In this document: positions 35,964 to 44,469 of the stretch, one piece after another | Layout: each line of letters opens with the position of its first letter | How positions within the stretch are numbered: the first letter of the stretch is position 1 | DNA from: Burkholderia pyrrocinia | Lineage (GTDB): Bacteria; Pseudomonadota; Gammaproteobacteria; Burkholderiales; Burkholderiaceae | Direction of reading: 5' to 3' | Assembly (NCBI RefSeq): GCF_018417535.1 | Contig: NZ_CP070978.1 | Coordinates: 1,054,001-1,118,000 of the forward strand | Length of the DNA stretch: 64,000 nucleotides | The notes under the pieces: generated by a model | Told to the model about the DNA's origin: nothing | Databases searched by the model: none | Seen by the model: the letters and a program-made list of their open reading frames with translations, nothing else | Position numbers and translations under genes: made by a program

Positions 35964-36208
35964 GAACCTGCCACGCGCGGCCGAGAATTCGATTGCGCAT
36001 CAATTCGGGACCCAACACATCTTGAATGCCGAATTGAAGGCTGCAGCATCGGCTCGGCGAACGCAGTACCGGCGGCGCCGGCCGTCGCGTGAGTCGCTTC
36101 AACCTGGCCTCACTCGCGAGTCGGTCCGTCATCCTTAACGTTTTTCTGGCATGTACGCATTCCGGGAAGCAGCCAACCCGGGACCATGCCGGACTTCGGA
36201 GCAACATC

Positions 36209-36526
36209 ATGACTGATGCCAACCCAAACAGCACCTTTCGGCACCTTCCACTGACACCCGAACAGGATGCGGAAATCCGCCACTACATTAAGAAGAAAGA
36301 ACAACGGGGCGAACCATGGGACACCCCGGAGCTGGCGACGATGCTCAAAGACATGCTCGATCCTCCTCTCAACGACGATGAGGAGCCTGATGCTGACATT
36401 GAGGAAACGAAGCTGGCCTGCGAGTATGCATTGGCCTCGATCGACGAGGCCATGGAACCTGTTTCCGCGAGTGAGGAACGCAACGCGGCAATGGAAGCCG
36501 AGGAGATGAAACACCCCAGGGGGTAG
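36209..36526 (+). CDS. Acidic hypothetical protein
   Basis: Protein of 105 residues, very acidic in the second half (NDDEEPDADIEETK, SASEERNAAMEAEE), with a basic KKKEQRG patch in the first half. CGGAG precedes the ATG. No signal peptide, membrane helix or recognisable domain. It resembles nothing I can name with confidence; the codon pattern supports a real gene. Confidence 0.5.
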   Translation: MTDANPNSTFRHLPLTPEQDAEIRHYIKKKEQRGEPWDTPELATMLKDMLDPPLNDDEEPDADIEETKLACEYALASIDEAMEPVSASEERNAAMEAEEMKHPRG

Positions 36527-36837
36527 GACGCTTTCAGGCCCGAAACTCGAGCCTGCGAATTTCGTGGAAGTCCGGTCGTGCGTTCAAATGCGTAACGGCG
36601 GCAATGGCCGCGATCGCGCCGGCGTTCGATCGCAAATATCCACGGCACAATCGTCCGCAACGCATCGCCACATCGCGACTCACACCTCGTTCGACAGGCG
36701 GATGCGATCGCTGATTGCTTCCGATCCGATCGCAGGCATGACACCTGCGTCGAATGCGTCTCGCCATCCTCGCCGAATCCCCTTTCGAGCAAACCGCGGC
36801 AGCGCAGGACCTGTGCAGACGACCGCTCGGAAGAAGT
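36527..36837. other. Gene-free stretch
   Basis: About 310 bases with only short open frames that lack ribosome-binding sites or a coding pattern. A stretch reading FKCVTAAMAAIAPAFDRKY in one plus frame could be debris of a small gene, but this cannot be supported. Confidence 0.4.
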
Positions 36838-37098
36838 TCAGTGCGCCCATCGCTGGCCACGCCGCTCGATCGAGGCCACAACGATATTCAGCACATGGCG
36901 GACGACGTCCTCATCCGTCATACCCGCATCGAGGTACTGGCGGACCTTCATGATCCGCGGCTGATGGGAGCCGTCGTCATTGTTCATCACGAAAATACTT
37001 GCCGTTCCGGTATCGGTCATCAGAGCTACCTGAATGGTCTTGCCGCAAACGATCGATTGCATGCTCAAGGTAGTCATCGCCGCGTCCGGTCTGGTCAT
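36838..37098 (-). CDS. Small hypothetical protein
   Basis: Protein of 86 residues (79 if it starts at the second ATG, 37077). Alternating polar and hydrophobic residues (IQVALMTDTGTASIFVMN) suggest beta strands followed by a C-terminal helix (DEDVVRHVLNIVVASIERR). No cysteine pairs, signal or membrane helix. The family is not recognised. It faces away from the NUDIX gene. Confidence 0.5.
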   Translation of the reverse strand: MTRPDAAMTTLSMQSIVCGKTIQVALMTDTGTASIFVMNNDDGSHQPRIMKVRQYLDAGMTDEDVVRHVLNIVVASIERRGQRWAH

Positions 37099-37332
37099 TG
37101 GGGCCTCAAGTATGCGCCCCTATAGCCGGGCGAATCCGCTTGTAATCGCTCCATTTCCAGCCGATTCGCGGGTAATTCGCACGCTGCGAGCAGCTTTGCC
37201 TTATCGGCGCAATTGCAGTGCCGATCGCTCGAGTTTGTTTTGCATCGATTCCCGACGGTTCCTGGCGCTCGCATACGTCACCCTGGACATAACCCGTTTC
37301 CGCATGATCGAGCGGTTCCGGCCGGTGCCGCC

Positions 37333-37361
37333 TTGGCACGGTGATTAGTACTGGCTAGAAT
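37333..37361 (+). promoter_or_regulatory. Candidate sigma-70 promoter of the NUDIX gene
   Basis: TTGGCA (37333-37338) and TAGAAT (37356-37361) are separated by 17 bases and lie 28 bases ahead of the start codon. This is the best-looking housekeeping promoter in the window. Confidence 0.55.
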
Positions 37362-37388
37362 CTCGCCAGTGTCCATGCCCCTGAGCCC

Positions 37389-37793
37389 ATGAGTTCCCCA
37401 CAATCGACTGAAGTACCCATTAAAGAACGGGCGACGATCGTCTGCCACCGCGATGGCCGGGTGTTGCTCGTCGCACGCGCGTCGTCGCGCTGGGCCCTTC
37501 CGGGCGGCACGATCAAGCGCGGGGAAACGCCGCTCGAAGCCGCGCATCGCGAGTTGAGCGAAGAAACCGGCCTGACCGGCCAGAATCTCGCGTACTCGAT
37601 GCAATTCACCGGGCTCGCGAAGGCACATCACGTGTTCTTCGCGGAAGTCGGCCCGGACCAGACGCCGCAAGCGAACAACGAGATCGAGCAATGCCGGTGG
37701 TTTCCCATCGACGGCGTCGACGAATTGCGCGCGAGCATCCCGACGAAGCGAATCGTCGAACTCGTCCATAACCACGAAATCCGCAAGTTGTAG
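37389..37793 (+). CDS. NUDIX hydrolase
   Basis: Protein of 134 residues with a complete Nudix box: G-x5-E-x7-RELSEETGL (about residues 39-61). The preceding RWALPGG and the final beta/helix segments (QCRWFPIDGVDELRA) fit the fold. It should hydrolyse a nucleoside diphosphate linked to another moiety; the substrate cannot be read from sequence. The ribosome-binding site is weak, which together with the nearby promoter suggests a short or leaderless-like transcript. Confidence 0.85.
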   Translation: MSSPQSTEVPIKERATIVCHRDGRVLLVARASSRWALPGGTIKRGETPLEAAHRELSEETGLTGQNLAYSMQFTGLAKAHHVFFAEVGPDQTPQANNEIEQCRWFPIDGVDELRASIPTKRIVELVHNHEIRKL

Positions 37794-37895
37794 CCCACAC
37801 GAAATCCCGTGCGGCTCGTGCACATCGGGGACGAGCGCACACCCGAGCCGTCGCCGGCTCGAGTCGCCTTGCATGGGTCAGCGCCGCGCGAACGC

Positions 37896-38108
37896 TCAGT
37901 GCGCGCGCTTTCTTCGCAACTCGTGCATGGAATAGACGACAAGGAAGATGCCCAGCATCGCCGCGCCGGACGCCATGAAGTCGTTTGCGATTCCCGAGCT
38001 GTGCAAGGACGTCGGGAAGATGCCGAGACTCAGTCCTGCGACAGCAAGAAGCAACCCTGCAACGACACCCCAGATCGGTCCGGCGGACTTTTCGATTTTA
38101 TTTTTCAT
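37896..38108 (-). CDS. Small membrane protein
   Basis: Protein of 70 residues starting MKNKIEKSAG, with two hydrophobic helices (WGVVAGLLLAVAGLSLGIF and MASGAAMLGIFLVVYSM) and a basic C-terminus (HELRRKRAH). Probably an inner-membrane protein of unknown role. The start was chosen at the Met nearest to the first helix; a longer version is possible. Confidence 0.5.
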   Translation of the reverse strand: MKNKIEKSAGPIWGVVAGLLLAVAGLSLGIFPTSLHSSGIANDFMASGAAMLGIFLVVYSMHELRRKRAH

Positions 38109-38313
38109 GCAGCACCCGTCTACAGTCATTACCTGGTCGGCATCGGCAAAAGGCGCCGCGTCCACCGCCAGTGTTCCACTATAGCCGGGAAATAATTCGC
38201 AAACTTTCAGTGCTTTTCCCGATCAAGTTTGCTCGGTCACGGCCGCTGTGCAGCGTCGGCCCACGACGCCAGTGCGCGCTATCCGAAGCACGCCGGTTCG
38301 CAAGAACACGGGA

Positions 38314-38409
38314 TGGCGGAAGGCAGCCGGAGTCGAACCGACCCGGGAGTGTCTGACACCCCCAACCAGGTTTGAAGCCTGGCCGTACCACCGGATACGA
38401 ATGCCTTCC
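38314..38409 (-). tRNA. selC: tRNA-Sec (UCA anticodon), with encoded CCA
   Basis: A 96-base tRNA with the hallmarks of selenocysteine tRNA. It has an 8-bp acceptor stem (GGAAGGCA with TGCCTTCC) and the anticodon loop CTTCAAA giving anticodon UCA (38373-38375). It also has a long variable arm, a T-arm GGTTCGACTCC and a 3' GCCA. It follows the E. coli selC sequence closely in the conserved parts. It lies 32 bases after selB on the same strand and may be processed from the same transcript. It decodes the UGA of fdoG in this locus. Confidence 0.95.
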
Positions 38410-38441
38410 TCGGGGAAAACAACCAAAGGAACAACGAGCGC

Positions 38442-40367
38442 CTACGCCTGAATACCCGCCCAACCGCTGTCAGGCCGCAGGAAGTGAAGATCGCGGTGGA
38501 AGCGAGTATACCCAACCCGATCGAAGAACTCGAGAATCTGGATCGCGCGCTTGCGGCCGAGCCCCGTCGCGTCGCGGAACGTCGCGGCATCGAGCCCGCC
38601 GCCGCGCGCAGGCGCGAGATGCGCGACCAGCGCCGCCAGTTCGCGCGCGACATCCGCGTGATAGAACAGGTCGCGCACGACCTGGTGCACGTCGCCGCGC
38701 CGCGCGAGCTTGCGCAGCAGCATGCGCACCGCGTCCTCGGCCGCGCCCGTGTCTCGGGCCAGGTCGCGCACCCACGGCGGATCGAAGCGCCCCGCATGAA
38801 TCAGCGGCAGCAGTTTCTGCGTCAGCGCTTCCTCGCGCGAATCGAGGCTCACCGAATGCGACGGCAGATGCAGCCACGGCCCGCTTCGCGCGACTTCGCC
38901 GCCGCCCACCAGTGCATCGACCAGCGCACGCCACAGCGCATCGCCGGCGAGCGGTGCAGCCATCCGCCGCAGACGCGCGGCGTCGAGCCCCTGTTCGTCA
39001 GGCATGCGCTCGTGATACGTGCCCAGCGTATCGATCGCCCGTGTCTGCAGCGCTCGCCAGTGCGCATGCGAAATCACCGCGCCGTCGTTCGACACGGCAT
39101 CGCGTTGCCCGATCGCCAGCGCATCGTCCGGCAACGCAAGCGCGTTCGGCGCAAAACCCGTCAGATGCGTGAGTATCGCGCGCGGAATGCCGAGCGGCGC
39201 CTGCGCGAGCAGCGCATCGAGGCGCCCGTCGTCCAGCCACGCGGCGAGCGCATCGAGCCACGCGCGGCGCGCGGGCGTGCGGCGCTTGCGCCCCGGCCCG
39301 AACGGATCGAGCACGCGGCCGCCGCCGACAGTACGCGTCGCCTGCGGATTGCGGACGATGAACCGGTCGCCCGGTAGCGCGAACACCGGTTCGTCGAATA
39401 CCAATTGCACGCGCATCCGCTGGCCGGCCGCGAGCGTGTCGCCGTCGAGCAGCGCGACATGCGCGACGCGATGCAGCGTGCCGAGATGCACGTGCAGCGG
39501 CGCCCAGTGCGTCAGCGTCAGTCCCGCATCCGCAAGCAGCGTCAGTTCGACGTCGAGACGCGGCGACGTCGCGACGAGCCGCGCATCGGCGACGGTATCG
39601 CCGCGCTCGATATCGGCCTTGTCGACGCCGGCGAGATTCAGTGCGCAACGCTCGCCCGCGCGTCCGGCCTCGACCGGCCGGTTCTGCGCATGGATGCTGC
39701 GCACGCGTGCCGCGCCGCCCGTGCGCACGATCGCGAGCGTGTCGCCCGTCGCGACACGGCCCGCGAACGCGGTGCCCGTCACGACGGTCCCCTGCCCTGC
39801 AAGCGTAAACACGCGATCGACCGCGAGCCGGAACAGGCCGTCGTCGCGGCGCTCGCGCCACGCGATCGCCGCGTCGGCCAGGTGACGCTTCAACGCGGCG
39901 ACGCCCGAATCGTCCACGGCCGTCGCACGGGTTTCGAAGATCGGCACACCGGACAGCGTCGAGTCGTGCAGCCACGCAGCGATCTCGTCGCGCACCTGGG
40001 CGACGCGCGCGGCGTCGACACGATCGCACTTCGTCAACGCGACGGCGCCGTGCGTGATGCCGAGCAGTTGCAGGATCGCGAGGTGTTCGCGCGTCTGCGG
40101 CATCACGCCATCGTCGGCGGCGATCACGAGCAGCGCGAAGTCGATCCCGCACGCGCCGGCCGCCATCGTATGAACCAGCTTCTCGTGGCCCGGCACGTCG
40201 ATCAGGCCGAGCACGTCGCCATTCTCGAGCGGCGTATATGCATAACCGAGCTCGATCGAGATGCCACGCGCCTTTTCTTCCTTCAAGCGGTCGGTATCGA
40301 CGCCCGTCAGCGCGCGCGCAAGTGTCGTCTTGCCGTGGTCGATGTGTCCCGCGGTACCGACGATCAT
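38442..40367 (-). CDS. selB: Selenocysteine-specific elongation factor SelB
   Basis: Protein of 641 residues. The N-terminal EF-Tu-like GTPase has G1 [11 protein letters not shown], an effector-loop [17 protein letters not shown] and TKCD. Domains 2 and 3 follow ([21 protein letters not shown]), and then the C-terminal winged-helix repeats that bind the SECIS hairpin ([36 protein letters not shown]). It delivers Sec-tRNA to the ribosome at UGA codons. Its ATG overlaps the selA stop (ATGA), so the two are translationally coupled. Confidence 0.95.
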   Translation of the reverse strand: MIVGTAGHIDHGKTTLARALTGVDTDRLKEEKARGISIELGYAYTPLENGDVLGLIDVPGHEKLVHTMAAGACGIDFALLVIAADDGVMPQTREHLAILQLLGITHGAVALTKCDRVDAARVAQVRDEIAAWLHDSTLSGVPIFETRATAVDDSGVAALKRHLADAAIAWRERRDDGLFRLAVDRVFTLAGQGTVVTGTAFAGRVATGDTLAIVRTGGAARVRSIHAQNRPVEAGRAGERCALNLAGVDKADIERGDTVADARLVATSPRLDVELTLLADAGLTLTHWAPLHVHLGTLHRVAHVALLDGDTLAAGQRMRVQLVFDEPVFALPGDRFIVRNPQATRTVGGGRVLDPFGPGRKRRTPARRAWLDALAAWLDDGRLDALLAQAPLGIPRAILTHLTGFAPNALALPDDALAIGQRDAVSNDGAVISHAHWRALQTRAIDTLGTYHERMPDEQGLDAARLRRMAAPLAGDALWRALVDALVGGGEVARSGPWLHLPSHSVSLDSREEALTQKLLPLIHAGRFDPPWVRDLARDTGAAEDAVRMLLRKLARRGDVHQVVRDLFYHADVARELAALVAHLAPARGGGLDAATFRDATGLGRKRAIQILEFFDRVGYTRFHRDLHFLRPDSGWAGIQA

Positions 40368-41803
40368 TCAGCGGGCCCCGCGAGCGGCGCACATTGCGCG
40401 ACGAACGCCGCTTCATCGGCGGCTTCGAGGCAGCGCAGGTCGAGCCGCAGCGCGTTGTCGGCGATGCGGCCGATCACCGGGCGCGGCCATTCGCGCAGCC
40501 GTTTCTCGAGCTGCGCAAGCGCGCGGCCGCCGCGCTTGCCGTCCGGCGTGCGCACGACGAGCCCGGCGCTCGGCAACTGGTCGACCGGCAGCGCGCCGCT
40601 GCCGATCTGGCTGAACATCGGCTCGACCGTCACGTCGAAGCCGCTGCCGAGCGCGGCCTGCAACACCGGACGCACGCGTTCGGCGGCCTCGGCGATCTCG
40701 CGCTGCGGGCGCGTCAGCAGCCGCAGCGTCGTAAGCCGGTCGCGCAGGAATTCGGGCGCCTGATAGAGACGCAGCACGGGCTCGAGCGCCGCAAGCGTCA
40801 GCTTGCCGACGCGCAGCGCACGCTTGAGCGGATGTTTCTTGATCTTCGCGATCAGCGCGCGATCGCCGACGATCAGGCCGGCCTGCGGCCCGCCGAGCAG
40901 TTTGTCGCCGCTGAACGTGACAACGTTTGCGCCGGCAGCGACGGTTTCCTGCACGGTCGTCTCGTGCGGCAGCCCCCATTGCGACAGGTCGGCGAGCGTG
41001 CCGCTGCCGAGATCGACGGCGACCGGCAGCCCGTGCTCGCGCGCGAGCGGCGCGAGCTCGGCGAGCGTCGCCTCCTTCGTGAAGCCGCTGATCGCGTAGT
41101 TGCTGCAGTGCACCTTCATCAGCAGCGCGGTGCGCGGACCGATCGCGTTCGCGTAGTCGTGCAGATGGGTGCAGTTGGTCGTGCCGACCTCGTGCAGCTT
41201 CGCGCCGGCGCGACTCATGATGTCGGGAATGCGGAATGCACCGCCGATCTCGACCAGCTCGCCGCGCGACACGACGACTTCCCGCTTCGTCGCGAGCGCC
41301 GACAGCGTCAGCAGCACGGCCGCCGCATTGTTGTTGACGACGGTCGCCGCTTCCGCACCCGTCAGTTCGCACAGCAGATCGTCGATCAGGTCGTCGCGAT
41401 CGCCGCGGCGGCCCGTGGCGAGATCGAATTCGAGGTTGACGGGCCGCGTGAGCGCGTCGACCACAGCGCGCACCGCGTCGTCGGGCAACAGCGCGCGCCC
41501 GAGGTTCGTATGCAGCACGGTGCCGGTCAGGTTGAACACCGCGCGTACGGCGCCTGCGCTCTGCGCAGCCAGCGTGCGCGCAACGGCTGCTGCGATGCCT
41601 GGCTCGTCGAGCGGCTCGGCCGCCGCCGGATCGTGCTGCGCGACGGTACGCCAACGTTCGAGTTCGGCACGCACGGCATTCAGCACGCACGTACGGCCGT
41701 AGTCCGCGAGGAGCGGTTGCAGCGGTGCCGACGACAGCACGCGCTCGACCGACGGCACGCGCGCCAGCACCGCGTTCAGTTCATTCACACCCGGTTCGGT
41801 CAC
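40364..41803 (-). CDS. selA: L-seryl-tRNA(Sec) selenium transferase SelA
   Basis: Protein of 479 residues, PLP-dependent. The PLP lysine is Lys301 in [13 protein letters not shown]. Other family stretches are VINLTGT-like [30 protein letters not shown] and [12 protein letters not shown]. It converts Ser-tRNA(Sec) to Sec-tRNA(Sec) using selenophosphate. The start codon is GTG (41803), with GGAG ten bases upstream. It lies 75 bases after fdhE and overlaps selB. Confidence 0.95.
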   Translation of the reverse strand: MTEPGVNELNAVLARVPSVERVLSSAPLQPLLADYGRTCVLNAVRAELERWRTVAQHDPAAAEPLDEPGIAAAVARTLAAQSAGAVRAVFNLTGTVLHTNLGRALLPDDAVRAVVDALTRPVNLEFDLATGRRGDRDDLIDDLLCELTGAEAATVVNNNAAAVLLTLSALATKREVVVSRGELVEIGGAFRIPDIMSRAGAKLHEVGTTNCTHLHDYANAIGPRTALLMKVHCSNYAISGFTKEATLAELAPLAREHGLPVAVDLGSGTLADLSQWGLPHETTVQETVAAGANVVTFSGDKLLGGPQAGLIVGDRALIAKIKKHPLKRALRVGKLTLAALEPVLRLYQAPEFLRDRLTTLRLLTRPQREIAEAAERVRPVLQAALGSGFDVTVEPMFSQIGSGALPVDQLPSAGLVVRTPDGKRGGRALAQLEKRLREWPRPVIGRIADNALRLDLRCLEAADEAAFVAQCAPLAGPAE

Positions 41804-41878
41804 GTAGTAGTGGCTCCAGTCTCGTGCTTCGCAGTCGGCCGAAGCCGGCGCTCGCGCGCCACCCCCGGCCCCGTGCCG

Positions 41879-42814
41879 TCAATCCGCATCCCGCGAGACA
41901 TCCGGCCACAGCAGCGGGTTCGGCGAACTGCGCTGGTATCCGGCCTCGTTCATCAGCAGGTCGAGCGTGAGACTCGCGAGATCGTCCGCCAGCGGCTCGA
42001 ACTCGTAGTCCTTCTCCTGATAGCCGATCTTGCGATAGGTCTTGCACTCGTCACACGATTCGGCCTTGACGGCTTCGCTGCCGCCCTCGATCCCGTGGTA
42101 CGCGATGCCCTTCGTCGAATCGCAGTGCGAACACTTCGTGCGCACCATGTGCCACTCGGTCGTGCACAGTCCGCACTGCAGGAAACGGTAGCCCTGGAAC
42201 TGGCCGCCGACCCGCACGACGCTCGCGACCGGATGCGTGCCGCACACGGGGCACAACCCCGGCTGGTCGAGATACGGAACGTCGGCCGGCGACACGCGGC
42301 TGGCGAGATCGGTCCACACGACCTGCAGCGCGGCCATCAGGAACGGCGCGGTGGCCGGGTCGACCTCGGCGAAGCGCAGCGCGAGGATCGCGTCGGCCTG
42401 CGCGTCGAGTTCGGCGGGCGCCATCAGGCGCAGCCGGTCGAGCAGCTTCGCGAGCGACGGATTGACGAGCCCGGCGCCTTCTACGCGGTCGAGCAGTTCG
42501 TACAGCACGGCACGCCAGCGCGAATCGCGCTCGCCGTCGAGCGCCGGCACGAGCGGCATCGAATGCTGCTGCGCGCGTGCGATCGCTTCCTTCGAAGGCA
42601 GCGGCAGTTCCAGCGTCTGCAGCGTCGCGTGCTGCGCATCGGCGACGGTGGCCATCAGCCGCAGATAGCCGCTGATCGGGTTCAGGTCGGCAAGCTTGCG
42701 CAGCCGCGCGGCGCGCGCCGAGAACGCGGTGGCGCGCTCCGGCAGGCGAAAGCGCGGAATGGCCGAATGATCGAGTGCCGAGATCTCGGTCGGTTCGAGA
42801 ATGCGTTGTGTCAC
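41879..42814 (-). CDS. fdhE: FdhE, formate dehydrogenase accessory protein
   Basis: Protein of 311 residues with four CxxC metal-binding pairs in its C-terminal half: CPVCGTHPV, CGLCTTEWH, CSHCDSTKG and CDECKTYRK, the rubredoxin-like sites of FdhE. FdhE is needed in the cytoplasm for activity of respiratory formate dehydrogenases before Tat export. A GTG start at 42814 is preferred: GGAAGAC ends six bases upstream and the start MTQRILEP matches the family length. A TTG five codons earlier is the alternative. It is 107 bases after the gamma-subunit gene. Confidence 0.92.
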   Translation of the reverse strand: MTQRILEPTEISALDHSAIPRFRLPERATAFSARAARLRKLADLNPISGYLRLMATVADAQHATLQTLELPLPSKEAIARAQQHSMPLVPALDGERDSRWRAVLYELLDRVEGAGLVNPSLAKLLDRLRLMAPAELDAQADAILALRFAEVDPATAPFLMAALQVVWTDLASRVSPADVPYLDQPGLCPVCGTHPVASVVRVGGQFQGYRFLQCGLCTTEWHMVRTKCSHCDSTKGIAYHGIEGGSEAVKAESCDECKTYRKIGYQEKDYEFEPLADDLASLTLDLLMNEAGYQRSSPNPLLWPDVSRDAD

Positions 42815-42921
42815 AAATATGTCTTCCAAATAAACAAGCGCCGACAGGTCGGCGCTTCAGGCGGTTCCGACGGCTGACGGGGCGACCCGCCGCGATCGGC
42901 GAAGCGCCCCGCTCCGGTGCG

Positions 42922-43548
42922 TTATTTCACGCTTTCACGGAACCACTTCGGGTGATGCTTGCGGGCCCAGCCCAGCGTGACGGTGCCACGCACCATCGCG
43001 CCGATCGAACCCTTCACCCACAACGCCGCGTAAATGTGCACGATGATGCTCGCGATCAGCACGAAGGCCGCCACGGCATGCACGACAGCGGCCGCGCGGA
43101 TCACCCCGATCGGGAAGTAGAACGAGAAGTAGCGCCGCCAGATCACGATCCCCGACAGCAGGAGCAACAGCAGGCACGCCACCAGCGTAAAGAATAGCAG
43201 CTTCTGCCCGGCGTTATAGCGGCCGACGGGCGGCAGCTTGTCCTCCTGGTTGGTCAGCACGTCGCCGATCTGCTTCAGCCACTGCCGGTCGTCCGCGTCG
43301 AGCGCGTTGTGGTGCCAGAAGCGCACCACCAGGATCGCGAACGACACGAACATCACGAGGCCGACGAACGGATGCAGGATCCGCGTCCACTGGCCGCCGC
43401 CGAACAGCGCGGTCAGCCAGAACATCGACGGATGAAACAGCGCGAGCCCGGACAGCGCGAGCAGCACGAACGTGATCGCGGTGATCCAGTGGTTCGTGCG
43501 CTCGTTCGCCGAGTAGCGAACGATCAGGTTGGGGTCGTCGTGCTTCAT
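42922..43548 (-). CDS. fdoI: Formate dehydrogenase gamma subunit (cytochrome b556)
   Basis: Protein of 208 residues with four membrane helices. Heme-ligand histidines are visible in [24 protein letters not shown] and [12 protein letters not shown]. This subunit passes electrons from the beta subunit to quinone in the inner membrane. The ATG at 43548 overlaps the stop of the beta-subunit gene (ATGA). It fits FdnI/FdoI in length and layout. Confidence 0.93.
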   Translation of the reverse strand: MKHDDPNLIVRYSANERTNHWITAITFVLLALSGLALFHPSMFWLTALFGGGQWTRILHPFVGLVMFVSFAILVVRFWHHNALDADDRQWLKQIGDVLTNQEDKLPPVGRYNAGQKLLFFTLVACLLLLLLSGIVIWRRYFSFYFPIGVIRAAAVVHAVAAFVLIASIIVHIYAALWVKGSIGAMVRGTVTLGWARKHHPKWFRESVK

Positions 43549-44459
43549 TTCGCATCCTCCTTGATGCGTCGCGCCTCGTCGCGCGCGGCCGATTCCTCGT
43601 CGTCGCTCACCTCGTTCGGACCGACCCGGACGTAGTGGAAGAACCCGGCAAGCGCCGTCAGCGCGATGCCGGCGACCGCGAGCGGCTTCGCGATGCCCTT
43701 CCACAGCTTCACCATCGGGCTGATCGACGGGTTGTCGGGCAGCCCGTGGTACAGCGACGGTTTATCGGCGTGGTGCAGCACGTACATCACGTGCGTGCCG
43801 CCGACGCCCTGCGGGTCGTACAGCCCCGCATGCTCGAAGCCGCGCTCCTTCAGGTCCTCGATCCGCTCGGCCGCGTGCTGCTTCATGTCCTCCTTGGTGC
43901 CGAACACGATCGCGCCCGTCGGGCAGGTCTTCACGCAGGCCGGTTCCTGGCCGACCGCGACGCGATCGGAACAGAGCGTGCACTTGTACGCGCGATGATC
44001 CTTCTTCGAGATCCGCGGAACGTTGAACGGGCAGCCGGTCACGCAATAGCCGCAACCGATGCAGTTCTCCTCGTGGAAATCGACGATCCCGTTGTTGTAC
44101 TGCACGATCGCGCCCGGCGACGGGCACGCCTTCAGGCAGCCCGGATCCTCGCAGTGCATGCAGCCGTCCTTGCGGATCAGCCATTCGAGGTCGCCGGCCG
44201 GGTTCTCGTATTCGGAGAACCGCATCACCGTCCACGAATGCTCGGTCAGGTCGGCCGGGTTGTCGTACACGCCGACGTTGGTGCCGACCTCGTCGCGCAG
44301 GTCGTTCCACTCCATGCACGCCGTCTGGCATGCCTTGCAGCCGATGCACTTCGATACGTCGATCAGCTTCGCGACGCTCCCGGTCACCGGTTCGCGCACC
44401 GTGGGCGGTGGCGTCGTGGTGGCCGAGACGCGCTTGATATCCAGCGATTGCAATGCCAT
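43545..44459 (-). CDS. fdoH: Formate dehydrogenase beta (iron-sulfur) subunit
   Basis: Protein of 304 residues with four ferredoxin-type cysteine clusters: [37 protein letters not shown] and CTLCSDR with [10 protein letters not shown] single C-terminal membrane helix ([17 protein letters not shown]) anchors it, as in FdnH. It carries electrons from the molybdenum subunit to the cytochrome. It starts 10 bases after the alpha-subunit stop. Confidence 0.95.
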   Translation of the reverse strand: MALQSLDIKRVSATTTPPPTVREPVTGSVAKLIDVSKCIGCKACQTACMEWNDLRDEVGTNVGVYDNPADLTEHSWTVMRFSEYENPAGDLEWLIRKDGCMHCEDPGCLKACPSPGAIVQYNNGIVDFHEENCIGCGYCVTGCPFNVPRISKKDHRAYKCTLCSDRVAVGQEPACVKTCPTGAIVFGTKEDMKQHAAERIEDLKERGFEHAGLYDPQGVGGTHVMYVLHHADKPSLYHGLPDNPSISPMVKLWKGIAKPLAVAGIALTALAGFFHYVRVGPNEVSDDEESAARDEARRIKEDAK

Positions 44460-44469
44460 CTCTTCCCCC

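Noticed and set aside
35151-38313. Integrated prophage or integrative element at selC
   Set aside because: No integrase, phage or transfer gene and no visible duplicate of the tRNA 3' end; kept only as a low-level suspicion of an old insertion.
38314-38409. tRNA-Ser or another nonsense-suppressor tRNA instead of tRNA-Sec
   Set aside because: The 8-bp acceptor stem, UCA anticodon and position next to selB fit only tRNA-Sec.
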